Assembly: GCA_029261035.1 (NCBI GenBank)
Contig: JAJDCD010000012.1
Coordinates: 222,776 to 272,718 of the forward strand
Direction of reading: 5' to 3'
From: Candidatus Omnitrophota bacterium
Lineage (GTDB): Bacteria; Omnitrophota; Omnitrophia; Omnitrophales; JACROU01
Length of the DNA: 49,943 nucleotides
Shown: positions 8,904 through 15,570 of the stretch, one piece after another
Position numbering within the stretch: the stretch's first letter is position 1
How the letters are laid out: each line of letters starts with the position of its first letter
The notes under the pieces: generated by a model
Databases searched by the model: none
The model's input: the letters and a program-made list of their open reading frames with translations, nothing else
Told to the model about the DNA's origin: nothing
Made by a program: the position numbers and the translations under genes

Positions 8904-9461
8904 TTAACTCTTCGCTATCTCTAGAAAACGCTCCAAAACCACAGGAAGTTCTGTACAACCATCACTGCCTCGAAAATGAAACATATTCTTCTCCAGTATG
9001 GCCTTTGCTCCAATTTGCTCTGAAAAATTTTTAGCCAACTCTAATGGAACCATTGGATCATTGTCTGAAAAAATAGCAACAGCTTTTCCTATCCACTTTC
9101 TTACAATATCAGGATGGAATGTAAGCTCATAAAATTCTTTTGTTGAAGGGTTATGTATATTCCCACTAAACCCGGCAACAAACACGCACCCCCCAATAAC
9201 TTCTTCCGGAATATGAGCCTCTAAAAAACGAGCAATTGCGATGCAGCCTAAACTATGACCAATAAAGTAAGTTTCCGCATCGGCTTTTCCTACAGCATCA
9301 TGAATGCAATCAATCCATTCAGAAGGATGTGGCATTGCAGCTCTGGGCATAGCTAGTACATGAGCTTCAAAACCTCTTGAATTCAACTCTTTCTCCAGCC
9401 ATCGAAACCAATTCGATTCTGGACTCGATCTCCAACCATGAACGATAAAAACTCTCTTCAT
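8904..9461 (-). CDS. RBBP9/YdeN-family alpha/beta hydrolase
   Basis: A 185-residue small serine hydrolase. FIVHGWRSSPESNW is at the N-terminus. The nucleophile is S70 in GHSLG, with the acid probably D135 (SDNDPMVP) and the base H162 (MFHFRG). This matches the RBBP9/YdeN family, whose bacterial members have no settled substrate. Its start overlaps the end of lgt by 4 nt, so the two are translationally coupled. Confidence 0.82.
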   Translation of the reverse strand: MKRVFIVHGWRSSPESNWFRWLEKELNSRGFEAHVLAMPRAAMPHPSEWIDCIHDAVGKADAETYFIGHSLGCIAIARFLEAHIPEEVIGGCVFVAGFSGNIHNPSTKEFYELTFHPDIVRKWIGKAVAIFSDNDPMVPLELAKNFSEQIGAKAILEKNMFHFRGSDGCTELPVVLERFLEIAKS

Positions 9462-10312
9462 TCTGCTAATTTTCCTCTTTGATTATTATTAAAATAAAAA
9501 TTTACAGTCATAATCGTTGAACCTATAAAAATCATAAACAAACATAAGATTTGCCCCATCGAAAAAGACGCTACAACAAACCCTAAATGAGCATCAGGTT
9601 CTCTTGTATATTCAATAAAAAAACGAAACAATCCATACCCTATTAAATATACACCACTGACAAATCCATTAAAATAATTTTTATTTCTTATCGACCATAA
9701 TAAAACAAATAGAATCAGTCCCTCAAACAAAGCTTCTAATAGCTGTGACGGATAACGAAGCTGTCCAGAAGCATCCGAATTAAAATACATTCCCCAAGAA
9801 CTTTGAGTAACCCTTCCAAACAATTCATCATTTAGAAAATTCCCTATACGCCCTAAGGTATAGCCTAAAGGAACTGCTGGAACAATAAAATCCACTAATT
9901 TCCAAAATGAAAATTGGTAATGCAAACCAAAAAATAGAATTGCTAGAAAAGCCCCAAAAAGCCCTCCATGATAAGACATCCCTCTAAGGCCTATAAAATT
10001 AAAACCAGAATCAAATGGGAGGAAAATTTGAAAAGGATGATGAATAAAATAACTCAAATCATAAAACAAGACATAACCTAATCGTCCACCCAAAATAACA
10101 CCAAAAACCAACCAAACAATCAGAATATCTAAATCTGATTGAGTTAAAATAGAATCCTCTTTTTTAATTCGATATAAAACGACTAAGTAGGTAATAACAA
10201 TTGCCGAAACAAAACAAATTCCATAATAACGAATCTGTAAGCCTCCCAATTGAAAGAAAACAGGATCTATATGTTGAGGTAAATGCTGCCACCAATCAAA
10301 AAAAGAATTCAT
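9458..10312 (-). CDS. lgt: Prolipoprotein diacylglyceryl transferase Lgt
   Basis: A 284-residue inner-membrane protein with about seven hydrophobic segments. It moves diacylglycerol from phosphatidylglycerol to the lipobox cysteine of prolipoproteins. The catalytic-region HGGLFG is at 115-120 and the Lgt signature GRIGNFLNDELFGR at 154-167. The late R/E-containing segment FFIEYTREPDAHLG also fits. It lies in a tight minus-strand run: tatD, kinase, lgt, hydrolase. Confidence 0.97.
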   Translation of the reverse strand: MNSFFDWWQHLPQHIDPVFFQLGGLQIRYYGICFVSAIVITYLVVLYRIKKEDSILTQSDLDILIVWLVFGVILGGRLGYVLFYDLSYFIHHPFQIFLPFDSGFNFIGLRGMSYHGGLFGAFLAILFFGLHYQFSFWKLVDFIVPAVPLGYTLGRIGNFLNDELFGRVTQSSWGMYFNSDASGQLRYPSQLLEALFEGLILFVLLWSIRNKNYFNGFVSGVYLIGYGLFRFFIEYTREPDAHLGFVVASFSMGQILCLFMIFIGSTIMTVNFYFNNNQRGKLAE

Positions 10313-10335
10313 AAACTGTTCTCTGGGTTAAAAAT

Positions 10336-10875
10336 CTAGGCTTTTAAAATAGTATCCATTTTTTGAAATAACAATTCTAATGTTGAAGAGTTGTCTATGT
10401 TGTAATTTGCCATTTGTATTGTTTCGTCAAGTTGCTGATCACTAGCCGTTTGACTTGATGCTTCATTTTCTTCTAAAGCGATAAACTCTTCTAAGGTCTG
10501 AGGATCCTTCTCCCGATTTCTTTGTCTCATCCGATCAAAACGGACTTCGCTGAGAGCCGTAACAGCCACTAATCTAAAATTAGGTAATTCCATTAACACT
10601 TTAACTTCTTCTGGATGACGAATGGAGTCAATAACACAATTTTTTTCTGAATCAACTTTTAACACAACTCTCTTAGCTAAAACTCCTGCACCTGCTTCTT
10701 TTCTTAAACGGTTTCCCAACTGAAACAAATTATCTCTGACAACAGGGATTGATTCTTCCATAGCGGCATCTCTCAAACAATCTGAGAGGGAAAAATAAAC
10801 AAAACCCTTCTCTTTTAAATACTCCGCAACAGCGCCTTTTCCAGAACCATTTTTTCCGGTTAATCCAATAATCAT
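10336..10875 (-). CDS. P-loop nucleotide kinase, dephospho-CoA-kinase/UPF0200-like
   Basis: A 179-residue soluble P-loop protein. Walker A is at residues 7-14 (GKNGSGKG). FVYFSLSDCLRDAA, CVIDSIRHPEEV and RFDRMRQRNREKDP are the substrate/lid elements seen in archaeal UPF0200 and deoxynucleotide or dephospho-CoA kinase relatives. The exact substrate is unknown. The ATG overlaps the tatD stop by 4 nt, implying coupling. Confidence 0.7.
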   Translation of the reverse strand: MIIGLTGKNGSGKGAVAEYLKEKGFVYFSLSDCLRDAAMEESIPVVRDNLFQLGNRLRKEAGAGVLAKRVVLKVDSEKNCVIDSIRHPEEVKVLMELPNFRLVAVTALSEVRFDRMRQRNREKDPQTLEEFIALEENEASSQTASDQQLDETIQMANYNIDNSSTLELLFQKMDTILKA

Positions 10876-11645
10876 AATGGCAGCCTTAAGACACTCTTTG
10901 CATTACTTAAAATCTGATCAGACAAAGCCTCACCTCCCATTCCATGAATCTGCTTCATCGTTTCAAAAGTCTCCATCATATAAAGAGTCTCATTTCTTTT
11001 TCCTCTTTTTGTCTGTGGGGGTAAATAAGGAGCATCTGTTTCAATCAACAAACGATCCAAAGGACAGTACTGACAAGCTTCCCTTAACTCATCGTTCTTT
11101 TTATAGGTTAAAGGCCCAGCAAACGAAATATGAAAACCAAGATCCAAACAACGTTTTAAAATATCTTTGTCCCCAGAAAAACAATGAAAGATCCCAGAAT
11201 AAGGCGCCTTACCATAATGGGTTACAATCTCCAACAAACGGTCAAAAGCGTCTCGACAATGAAATATCAAAGGCTTATCAATTTCAGAATAAAGCTCCAA
11301 AAACTGTTCTAGCACCTTCTCTTGAACTTCTTGAGGCGACATGTTCCTAAAAAAATCCAACCCCACTTCTCCAATAGCCACAACCTTAGGGTCTTTTAAA
11401 ATTTCTTTAATCTCATTCAAAACCGCTTCATTCACATCCTTGGCATCATGAGGATGCACCCCCGCAGTAGCAAATATATTTTCATACTTATTTGCCAACT
11501 CCTGCGATTGTTTAGAAGTCTCTACATCGGTACCCACATTAACAAAATAAGCAATCCCCGCCTCTTGAGCCCGCTCCATAATCTCCACACGCTCTTCCTT
11601 AAAATCCGGAAAGTTCAAATGCACATGCGTATCAATCAACCTCAT
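10872..11645 (-). CDS. tatD: TatD-family metal-dependent deoxyribonuclease
   Basis: A TIM-barrel hydrolase of 257 residues. Metal-ligand motifs are in order: DTHVHLNF at the N-terminus, AGVHPHDA, AIGEVGLDF, IFHCRDAF, FHCFSG and ETDAPYLPP. TatD enzymes are 3'-5' DNA/RNA exonucleases in repair and quality control. I chose the ATG at 11645, which has AAAGGA 6 nt upstream. The longer start at 11669 lies inside a heptad repeat and has no binding site. Four heptads end 18 nt before the chosen start. Confidence 0.93.
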   Translation of the reverse strand: MRLIDTHVHLNFPDFKEERVEIMERAQEAGIAYFVNVGTDVETSKQSQELANKYENIFATAGVHPHDAKDVNEAVLNEIKEILKDPKVVAIGEVGLDFFRNMSPQEVQEKVLEQFLELYSEIDKPLIFHCRDAFDRLLEIVTHYGKAPYSGIFHCFSGDKDILKRCLDLGFHISFAGPLTYKKNDELREACQYCPLDRLLIETDAPYLPPQTKRGKRNETLYMMETFETMKQIHGMGGEALSDQILSNAKSVLRLPL

Positions 11646-11662
11646 CAAAATTCCTTTGTTTA

Positions 11663-11690
11663 TAGCCATCAGCTTTTAGCTTTTAGCTAT
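11663..11690 (-). repeat. Four-unit heptad array just upstream of tatD
   Basis: Plus-strand units TAGCCAT, CAGCTTT, TAGCTTT, TAGCTAT, with AGC exactly every 7 nt. On the minus (sense) strand the array is followed by an AAAGGA ribosome binding site and the tatD ATG. The same arrangement precedes 41434, 47060 and 49798. Confidence 0.7.
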
Positions 11691-11732
11691 TTGTAAATCT
11701 TAAATCAACATTTCCCACAAAAAAAAGACTTA

Positions 11733-11761
11733 ATCCCAGTAAACGCATAAATAGGTACCAA
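11733..11761 (-). promoter_or_regulatory. Promoter-like pair in module copy A
   Basis: On the minus strand TTGGTA (11756-11761) is followed 17 nt later by TGGGAT (11733-11738) and then TAAG. Copies C and D have TTGTTA and TTGACA, again 17 nt before a GGGATAAAAG segment. The -10-like half is not a normal TATAAT. The conserved spacing between diverged sequences is the argument. Confidence 0.35.
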
Positions 11762-11769
11762 TAAAACGC

Positions 11770-11978
11770 GTTTCGTTATGAATAGCATAACGAAACACCC
11801 TAAACTCCAGAAAGAATATGGGCTCGATGCCCATCTTCTTTCAACGCCTCAACACCCAACAAGCGTTCATAACTTAAAGGAAAATATTGCATCCCCGCCG
11901 CGAGTTCACAAAAGGGACAGTCACCGTAGGTGACAGTCCCTTTTGTGCTGTCTGAGCGCCGGGGATGCAATATTTTCC
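11770..11978. repeat. Three-hairpin structured element, copy A
   Basis: H1 is GTTTCGTTATG/CATAACGAAAC (11770-11796). H2 (11810-11842) has arms GAAAGAA/TTCTTTC and TGGGC/GCCCA closing on loop TCGAT. H3 (11879-11978) has an 18-bp perfect outer stem, then GCCGC/GCGCC with a C-C mismatch, then the asymmetric loop GAGTT (11902-11906) opposite CTGTCTGA (11948-11955), then an inner stem. The inner stem tip carries the GTGAC/GTCAC palindrome. It starts 18 nt after the metG stop and is upstream of tatD. The coding strand of the element is uncertain. No protein-coding content; the 300-nt gap is almost filled by this module. Confidence 0.8.
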
Positions 11979-11996
11979 GAACAACAACCTAATCTT

Positions 11997-13535
11997 TTAA
12001 GCCTCATCCTCCAACTTAGGAAACAAAGCCTCCCCCTTATCAACCTCCCCACCAACCTCAACAAAAACCTTCTTATAATCTCCAACTGTTTTTATTTGCT
12101 CAACCCCAGAAAGCTTTAATCGACCCAAAATCTCTTTAGAAGAATTCGGTAAAAACGCCTGAAGCAAACAAGCTATATGAGCCAAACAATCCAATAGAAC
12201 AAATAAAACATCCGCCAACTCTTGCCTCTTACTCTCGTCCTTACTCAACGCCCAAGGCTTCTTCTCTTCAATAAACTGATTCGATTTACGCATAACTTCC
12301 CACACAGAAGCTAAAGCTTCTCTAGGATTATTTTTTTCCATGCTGGAAACCACTTTATCATATAAATCATAAGTCATTTTCATCAACGCTTCATCAGAAA
12401 CCGATTCAGATGGGCTTGGAACTTTTCCTTCAAAATATTTTCCAAGCATGGATGAAGAACGCGACCACAAATTTCCTAGGTCATTAGCCAAATCCGTTCG
12501 GTATCTCTCTCTTAAAAGATCCTCAGAATAAGCCCCGTCAAGGCCCACCGTTACTTCATTTAAAAGAAAATATCGAAAAGCATCCACACCATATTTTTCA
12601 ATCAACTCTACAGGATCCACTGAGTTTCCACTCGACTTAGAAATCTTCCCCCCGGATAACGTCCACCAACCATGCGCCAACACCGTTTTAGGCAATTCAA
12701 TCCCACAAGCCTTCAACATAATCGGCCAATAAACAGCATGATGTCTTAAGATATCCTTCCCCACAACATGAAGATCTGCAGGCCAAAGCGAATTAAACTT
12801 ATTTTCATCAACACCATAACCAATACCACTTACATAATTAATAAGTGCATCAAACCATACATAAATTACATGCTCTTCAGAACCAGGATATGGAATCCCC
12901 CACTTCAAACGATCTTTTGGCCTTGTAATACACAAGTCTTCTAAAGGTTGTTTTAAAAATCCTAAGATTTCATTTTTTCTCATCTCAGGCTGAATAAATG
13001 TAGGATTTTTTTGTATTGTTTCAATAAGCCAATCCTGATACTTTGACATTTTGAAAAAATAATTCTCCTCTTGGATTTTCTGAACTTCTCCACCCGTATC
13101 TGGGCATCTCCCCTCCACAAGTTCACTTTCAGAATAAAAGGTTTCACTCTTAATGGAGTACCAACCTTCATAAGTGTCTTTATAGATTTCGCCACGCTTC
13201 TCTAAATCTCTAAGTATATTTTGAACAACTTTCTTGTGCTGCTCGTCAGTCGTTCGTATAAAATAATCATGTTGAATCCCCAAAGATGACCAAAGTTCTT
13301 TAAAATGGGGCACAATCTTATCCACATATTCCTGAGGCTCCATTCCCTGCTCACGAGCGGTCTTCTCAATCTTACTTCCATGCTCATCGGTACCTGTCAT
13401 AAAGAAAACATCATTTCCCAAGAAACGATGAAAACGAGCAAAGGCATCACACAAGATATTGGTATAAGCATGCCCAATATGAGGCTTAGCATTTACATAA
13501 TAAAGAGGTGTTGTAATGTAATATTTTTTTGGCAC
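11997..13535 (-). CDS. metG: Methionyl-tRNA synthetase
   Basis: A 512-residue class I aminoacyl-tRNA synthetase charging tRNA-Met. HIGH is at 19-22 (KPHIGHAY). KISKS lies near residue 297 in LSGGKISKSSGN, and WFDALINYVSG and HVVGKDILRHH are typical. The zinc-knuckle region is short (GRCPDTGGEV). The C-terminal EMAP-like tRNA-binding domain of longer enzymes is absent. The start is GTG with GGGAG 6 nt upstream. The stop is followed 18 nt later by structured element A. Confidence 0.97.
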   Translation of the reverse strand: MPKKYYITTPLYYVNAKPHIGHAYTNILCDAFARFHRFLGNDVFFMTGTDEHGSKIEKTAREQGMEPQEYVDKIVPHFKELWSSLGIQHDYFIRTTDEQHKKVVQNILRDLEKRGEIYKDTYEGWYSIKSETFYSESELVEGRCPDTGGEVQKIQEENYFFKMSKYQDWLIETIQKNPTFIQPEMRKNEILGFLKQPLEDLCITRPKDRLKWGIPYPGSEEHVIYVWFDALINYVSGIGYGVDENKFNSLWPADLHVVGKDILRHHAVYWPIMLKACGIELPKTVLAHGWWTLSGGKISKSSGNSVDPVELIEKYGVDAFRYFLLNEVTVGLDGAYSEDLLRERYRTDLANDLGNLWSRSSSMLGKYFEGKVPSPSESVSDEALMKMTYDLYDKVVSSMEKNNPREALASVWEVMRKSNQFIEEKKPWALSKDESKRQELADVLFVLLDCLAHIACLLQAFLPNSSKEILGRLKLSGVEQIKTVGDYKKVFVEVGGEVDKGEALFPKLEDEA

Positions 13536-13593
13536 TAAATTCTCCCTTTGAATACTATAATTTCAATCTGAATATATCGACCATAACAGGTAT

Positions 13594-14865
13594 TTACATA
13601 AATCTCCAAACAATAAACACAACACTAATACTCAATAAGAATCCTAACCCAACCCAACTTAAAAATTTCATCCCCTTAGAAGGAATACACTCTGTTGGCA
13701 CATGATCATGAGTTACAACCCAATAATTTAAAAAAGCAAAAACAGGAGCCGCCAAAAATGAGATGATGGTTGCAAAATCAATCATCGCTTTCATATTATG
13801 TGCCAAATAAGCAATCACACAAAAAGAAAGGCCACAGACAAACAACATCCAAATTTGCTGCAAAAATCTTGTACTCCAATTTTCAAACTTTGGAAAAAGT
13901 AATTTAACACAAACTGCCATCGTTCTTGGATAAGCATCATTCACTGTAAGCGTTGTACTTAACATTGTTGTCAATGCTGCAATGCCAATGATGGGCGCGC
14001 TCCACCTACCTAACGAATCCGCATAAAGAGAAACGACCTGGCCTGCAAACTGGATTCCCGAAGAAGAAAATTGTTCTCCAGTGCCAAACATCACCAGTGA
14101 ACCCAATCCCAAGAAACAACATGCAAGAACAGCTGTTACGACATAACCCAAATTGAAATCAAACTGTGTTTCTTTTAGTGTGGGGTGATGGCCTGTTTCT
14201 TTAGCTCTCTCCAACAGCCATACAGACGACCAAGTGGACGCTTCGATCGGGGCTGGCATCCAGCCCAAAAGAGCAACTAAAAATGAAAGTCCTGCCAAAT
14301 TCCAAATATCAGGGGCTTCAAATCCTGGCTGAGCACTTCCCCCATGAGCTAAAGCAATAGAAAATGCTGCTACAGTAGAAACAGACAGAACACATATAAT
14401 AAGTTTTACTATTTTATCAAGCCAACGATAATTGCCAATAAAGACAATGGCAATTGTTAAAACAAATAAAACACCACTCCACTGTACAATATTTAACTGA
14501 TCTCCAAATACAAACCCAGCCAAAGCTCCTGTTACCATCGTCACCGCAGCACAGTTCACTATGGCAGTACAAAAAGATAAAGCAAAAAACAAATACAATA
14601 ATGGCTTACCTATATGCAGATAACCTTCCAGCAGACTTTTTCCTGTAGTTGCTGTATACCTTTGGCCATATTCAAAAAAGGGGTACTTTAAGATATTAGC
14701 TAAAATAACAACCCAAAGAAGCGTAAAACCATAATTAGCCCCTGCCCTCGTTGATTGGATTAAATGAGAGCCTCCAATAGCAGCCCCCGCAAATAAAATC
14801 CCAGGCCCAATACTTTTAGCTATATTCTTCCATTTTGATATGGTATCCACTTGTCTCAACGCCAT
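13594..14865 (-). CDS. Nramp-related divalent-metal transporter with altered metal-site motifs
   Basis: A polytopic inner-membrane protein of 423 residues with about eleven hydrophobic segments. The start SIGPGILFAGAAIGGSHLIQ and KYPFFEYGQRYTATTGKSLL are Nramp/MntH-like. The canonical metal-binding DPGN of TM1 is replaced by a GPG-containing helix, and the MPH of TM6 by WMPAPIEAS. Related families without these ligands transport other ions (NRMT magnesium transporters) or are uncharacterised. I chose the ATG at 14865, which has GGGAG 5 nt upstream; a GTG two codons earlier overlaps the binding site. It is divergent from gmhB. Confidence 0.8.
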   Translation of the reverse strand: MALRQVDTISKWKNIAKSIGPGILFAGAAIGGSHLIQSTRAGANYGFTLLWVVILANILKYPFFEYGQRYTATTGKSLLEGYLHIGKPLLYLFFALSFCTAIVNCAAVTMVTGALAGFVFGDQLNIVQWSGVLFVLTIAIVFIGNYRWLDKIVKLIICVLSVSTVAAFSIALAHGGSAQPGFEAPDIWNLAGLSFLVALLGWMPAPIEASTWSSVWLLERAKETGHHPTLKETQFDFNLGYVVTAVLACCFLGLGSLVMFGTGEQFSSSGIQFAGQVVSLYADSLGRWSAPIIGIAALTTMLSTTLTVNDAYPRTMAVCVKLLFPKFENWSTRFLQQIWMLFVCGLSFCVIAYLAHNMKAMIDFATIISFLAAPVFAFLNYWVVTHDHVPTECIPSKGMKFLSWVGLGFLLSISVVFIVWRFM

Positions 14866-14888
14866 AAACACTCCCTTTAAAGAAAGAC

Positions 14889-14917
14889 ATCATATCTAAT
14901 TCAAGCAACGAATTCAA
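14889..14917 (-). promoter_or_regulatory. Sigma-70-like promoter for the Nramp-related gene
   Basis: On the minus strand TTGAAT (14912-14917) and TATGAT (14889-14894) are exactly 17 nt apart, 23 nt upstream of the chosen start. Confidence 0.55.
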
Positions 14918-14945
14918 TTATCAATACGCCCAAAGCCATCCAACC

Positions 14946-14974
14946 GTGACAGGCACTAGCTTTTCGTCTATAAT
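14946..14974 (+). promoter_or_regulatory. Sigma-70-like promoter for gmhB-ileS
   Basis: GTGACA (14946-14951) and TATAAT (14969-14974) are separated by 17 nt, with GGAGG at 14985-14989 and the ATG at 15000. The -35 hexamer is part of GTGACAGGCAC, a one-mismatch version of the palindrome GTGACWGTCAC. Confidence 0.65.
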
Positions 14975-14999
14975 GAACGGCTTCGGAGGCATATATCAT

Positions 15000-15563
15000 A
15001 TGGACAAGGTTATCTTTATCGATCGTGATGGCGTTATCAATATAGACCTTATTGGGGACTATATTAAAACTTGGGATGAATTTCACTTTGAGTTAGGTGC
15101 AGAAGAAGCTCTAAAAAGGCTCAATGACGCAGGATATAAGATTATTATCATCTCCAACCAAGCTGGAATTGGAGACGGCATCTTTAAAGAAGAGGCTCTT
15201 TGGGATCTTCACCAAAAGATGATCGAGGCCTTAAATAAACAAGACATCGTCATTCATGATACTTTTTACTGTCTTCATGGGAAACAAGAAGGCTGCAAAT
15301 GCAGAAAACCGGAAGTAGGCCTCTTTGAGAAAGCCCTCACCTCTGCAGACTTTGACAGAGAGAAAACTTTTTTCATTGGAGATAAAGCAACGGACATTGA
15401 AGCGGGTCTTCGCTTTGGTCTTAAAACCATATTTGTATTAACGGGTCACGGTCCCTACGACAAAGAGAAATTAACAGACACCATTAAACCCAATTTAATG
15501 GCAGAAAACTTATTAGAAGCAACCCAGTTACTGCTAACTCAAGATGAGTTAACGAAAGGCTAA
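15000..15563 (+). CDS. gmhB: D,D-heptose 1,7-bisphosphate phosphatase-like HAD protein
   Basis: A 187-residue HAD phosphatase. The nucleophile motif is IDRDGVIN (D8 and D10), with IIISNQAGI, KCRKPEVGL and FIGDKATDIEAG as the later motifs. The zinc loop with C, H, C and C around CLHGKQEGCKC identifies the GmhB/histidinol-phosphatase subgroup. GmhB removes the 1-phosphate in ADP-heptose synthesis for LPS inner core. The start at 15000 is supported by GGAGG 10 nt upstream. An earlier alternative start would fall inside the promoter. ileS follows after 7 nt. Confidence 0.88.
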   Translation: MDKVIFIDRDGVINIDLIGDYIKTWDEFHFELGAEEALKRLNDAGYKIIIISNQAGIGDGIFKEEALWDLHQKMIEALNKQDIVIHDTFYCLHGKQEGCKCRKPEVGLFEKALTSADFDREKTFFIGDKATDIEAGLRFGLKTIFVLTGHGPYDKEKLTDTIKPNLMAENLLEATQLLLTQDELTKG

Positions 15564-15570
15564 TCTTAGT

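Noticed and set aside
10877-11350. 157-codon open frame on the plus strand
   Set aside because: It is antisense to a clear tatD and has no family sequence or binding site.
11902-11955. H3 internal loop as a kink-turn
   Set aside because: Tandem G-A pairs are possible, but the helix expected beyond the three-nucleotide bulge does not pair.
11879-11978. H3 as an integron attC site
   Set aside because: attC sites also have variable stems with fixed unpaired bases, but the RYYYAAC/GTTRRRY ends are missing and no integrase or cassette array is seen.
11770-11978. Element as a T-box or SAM riboswitch
   Set aside because: No T-box sequence, specifier loop or antiterminator is seen, and the downstream genes (tatD, GT39, purN) share no pathway.
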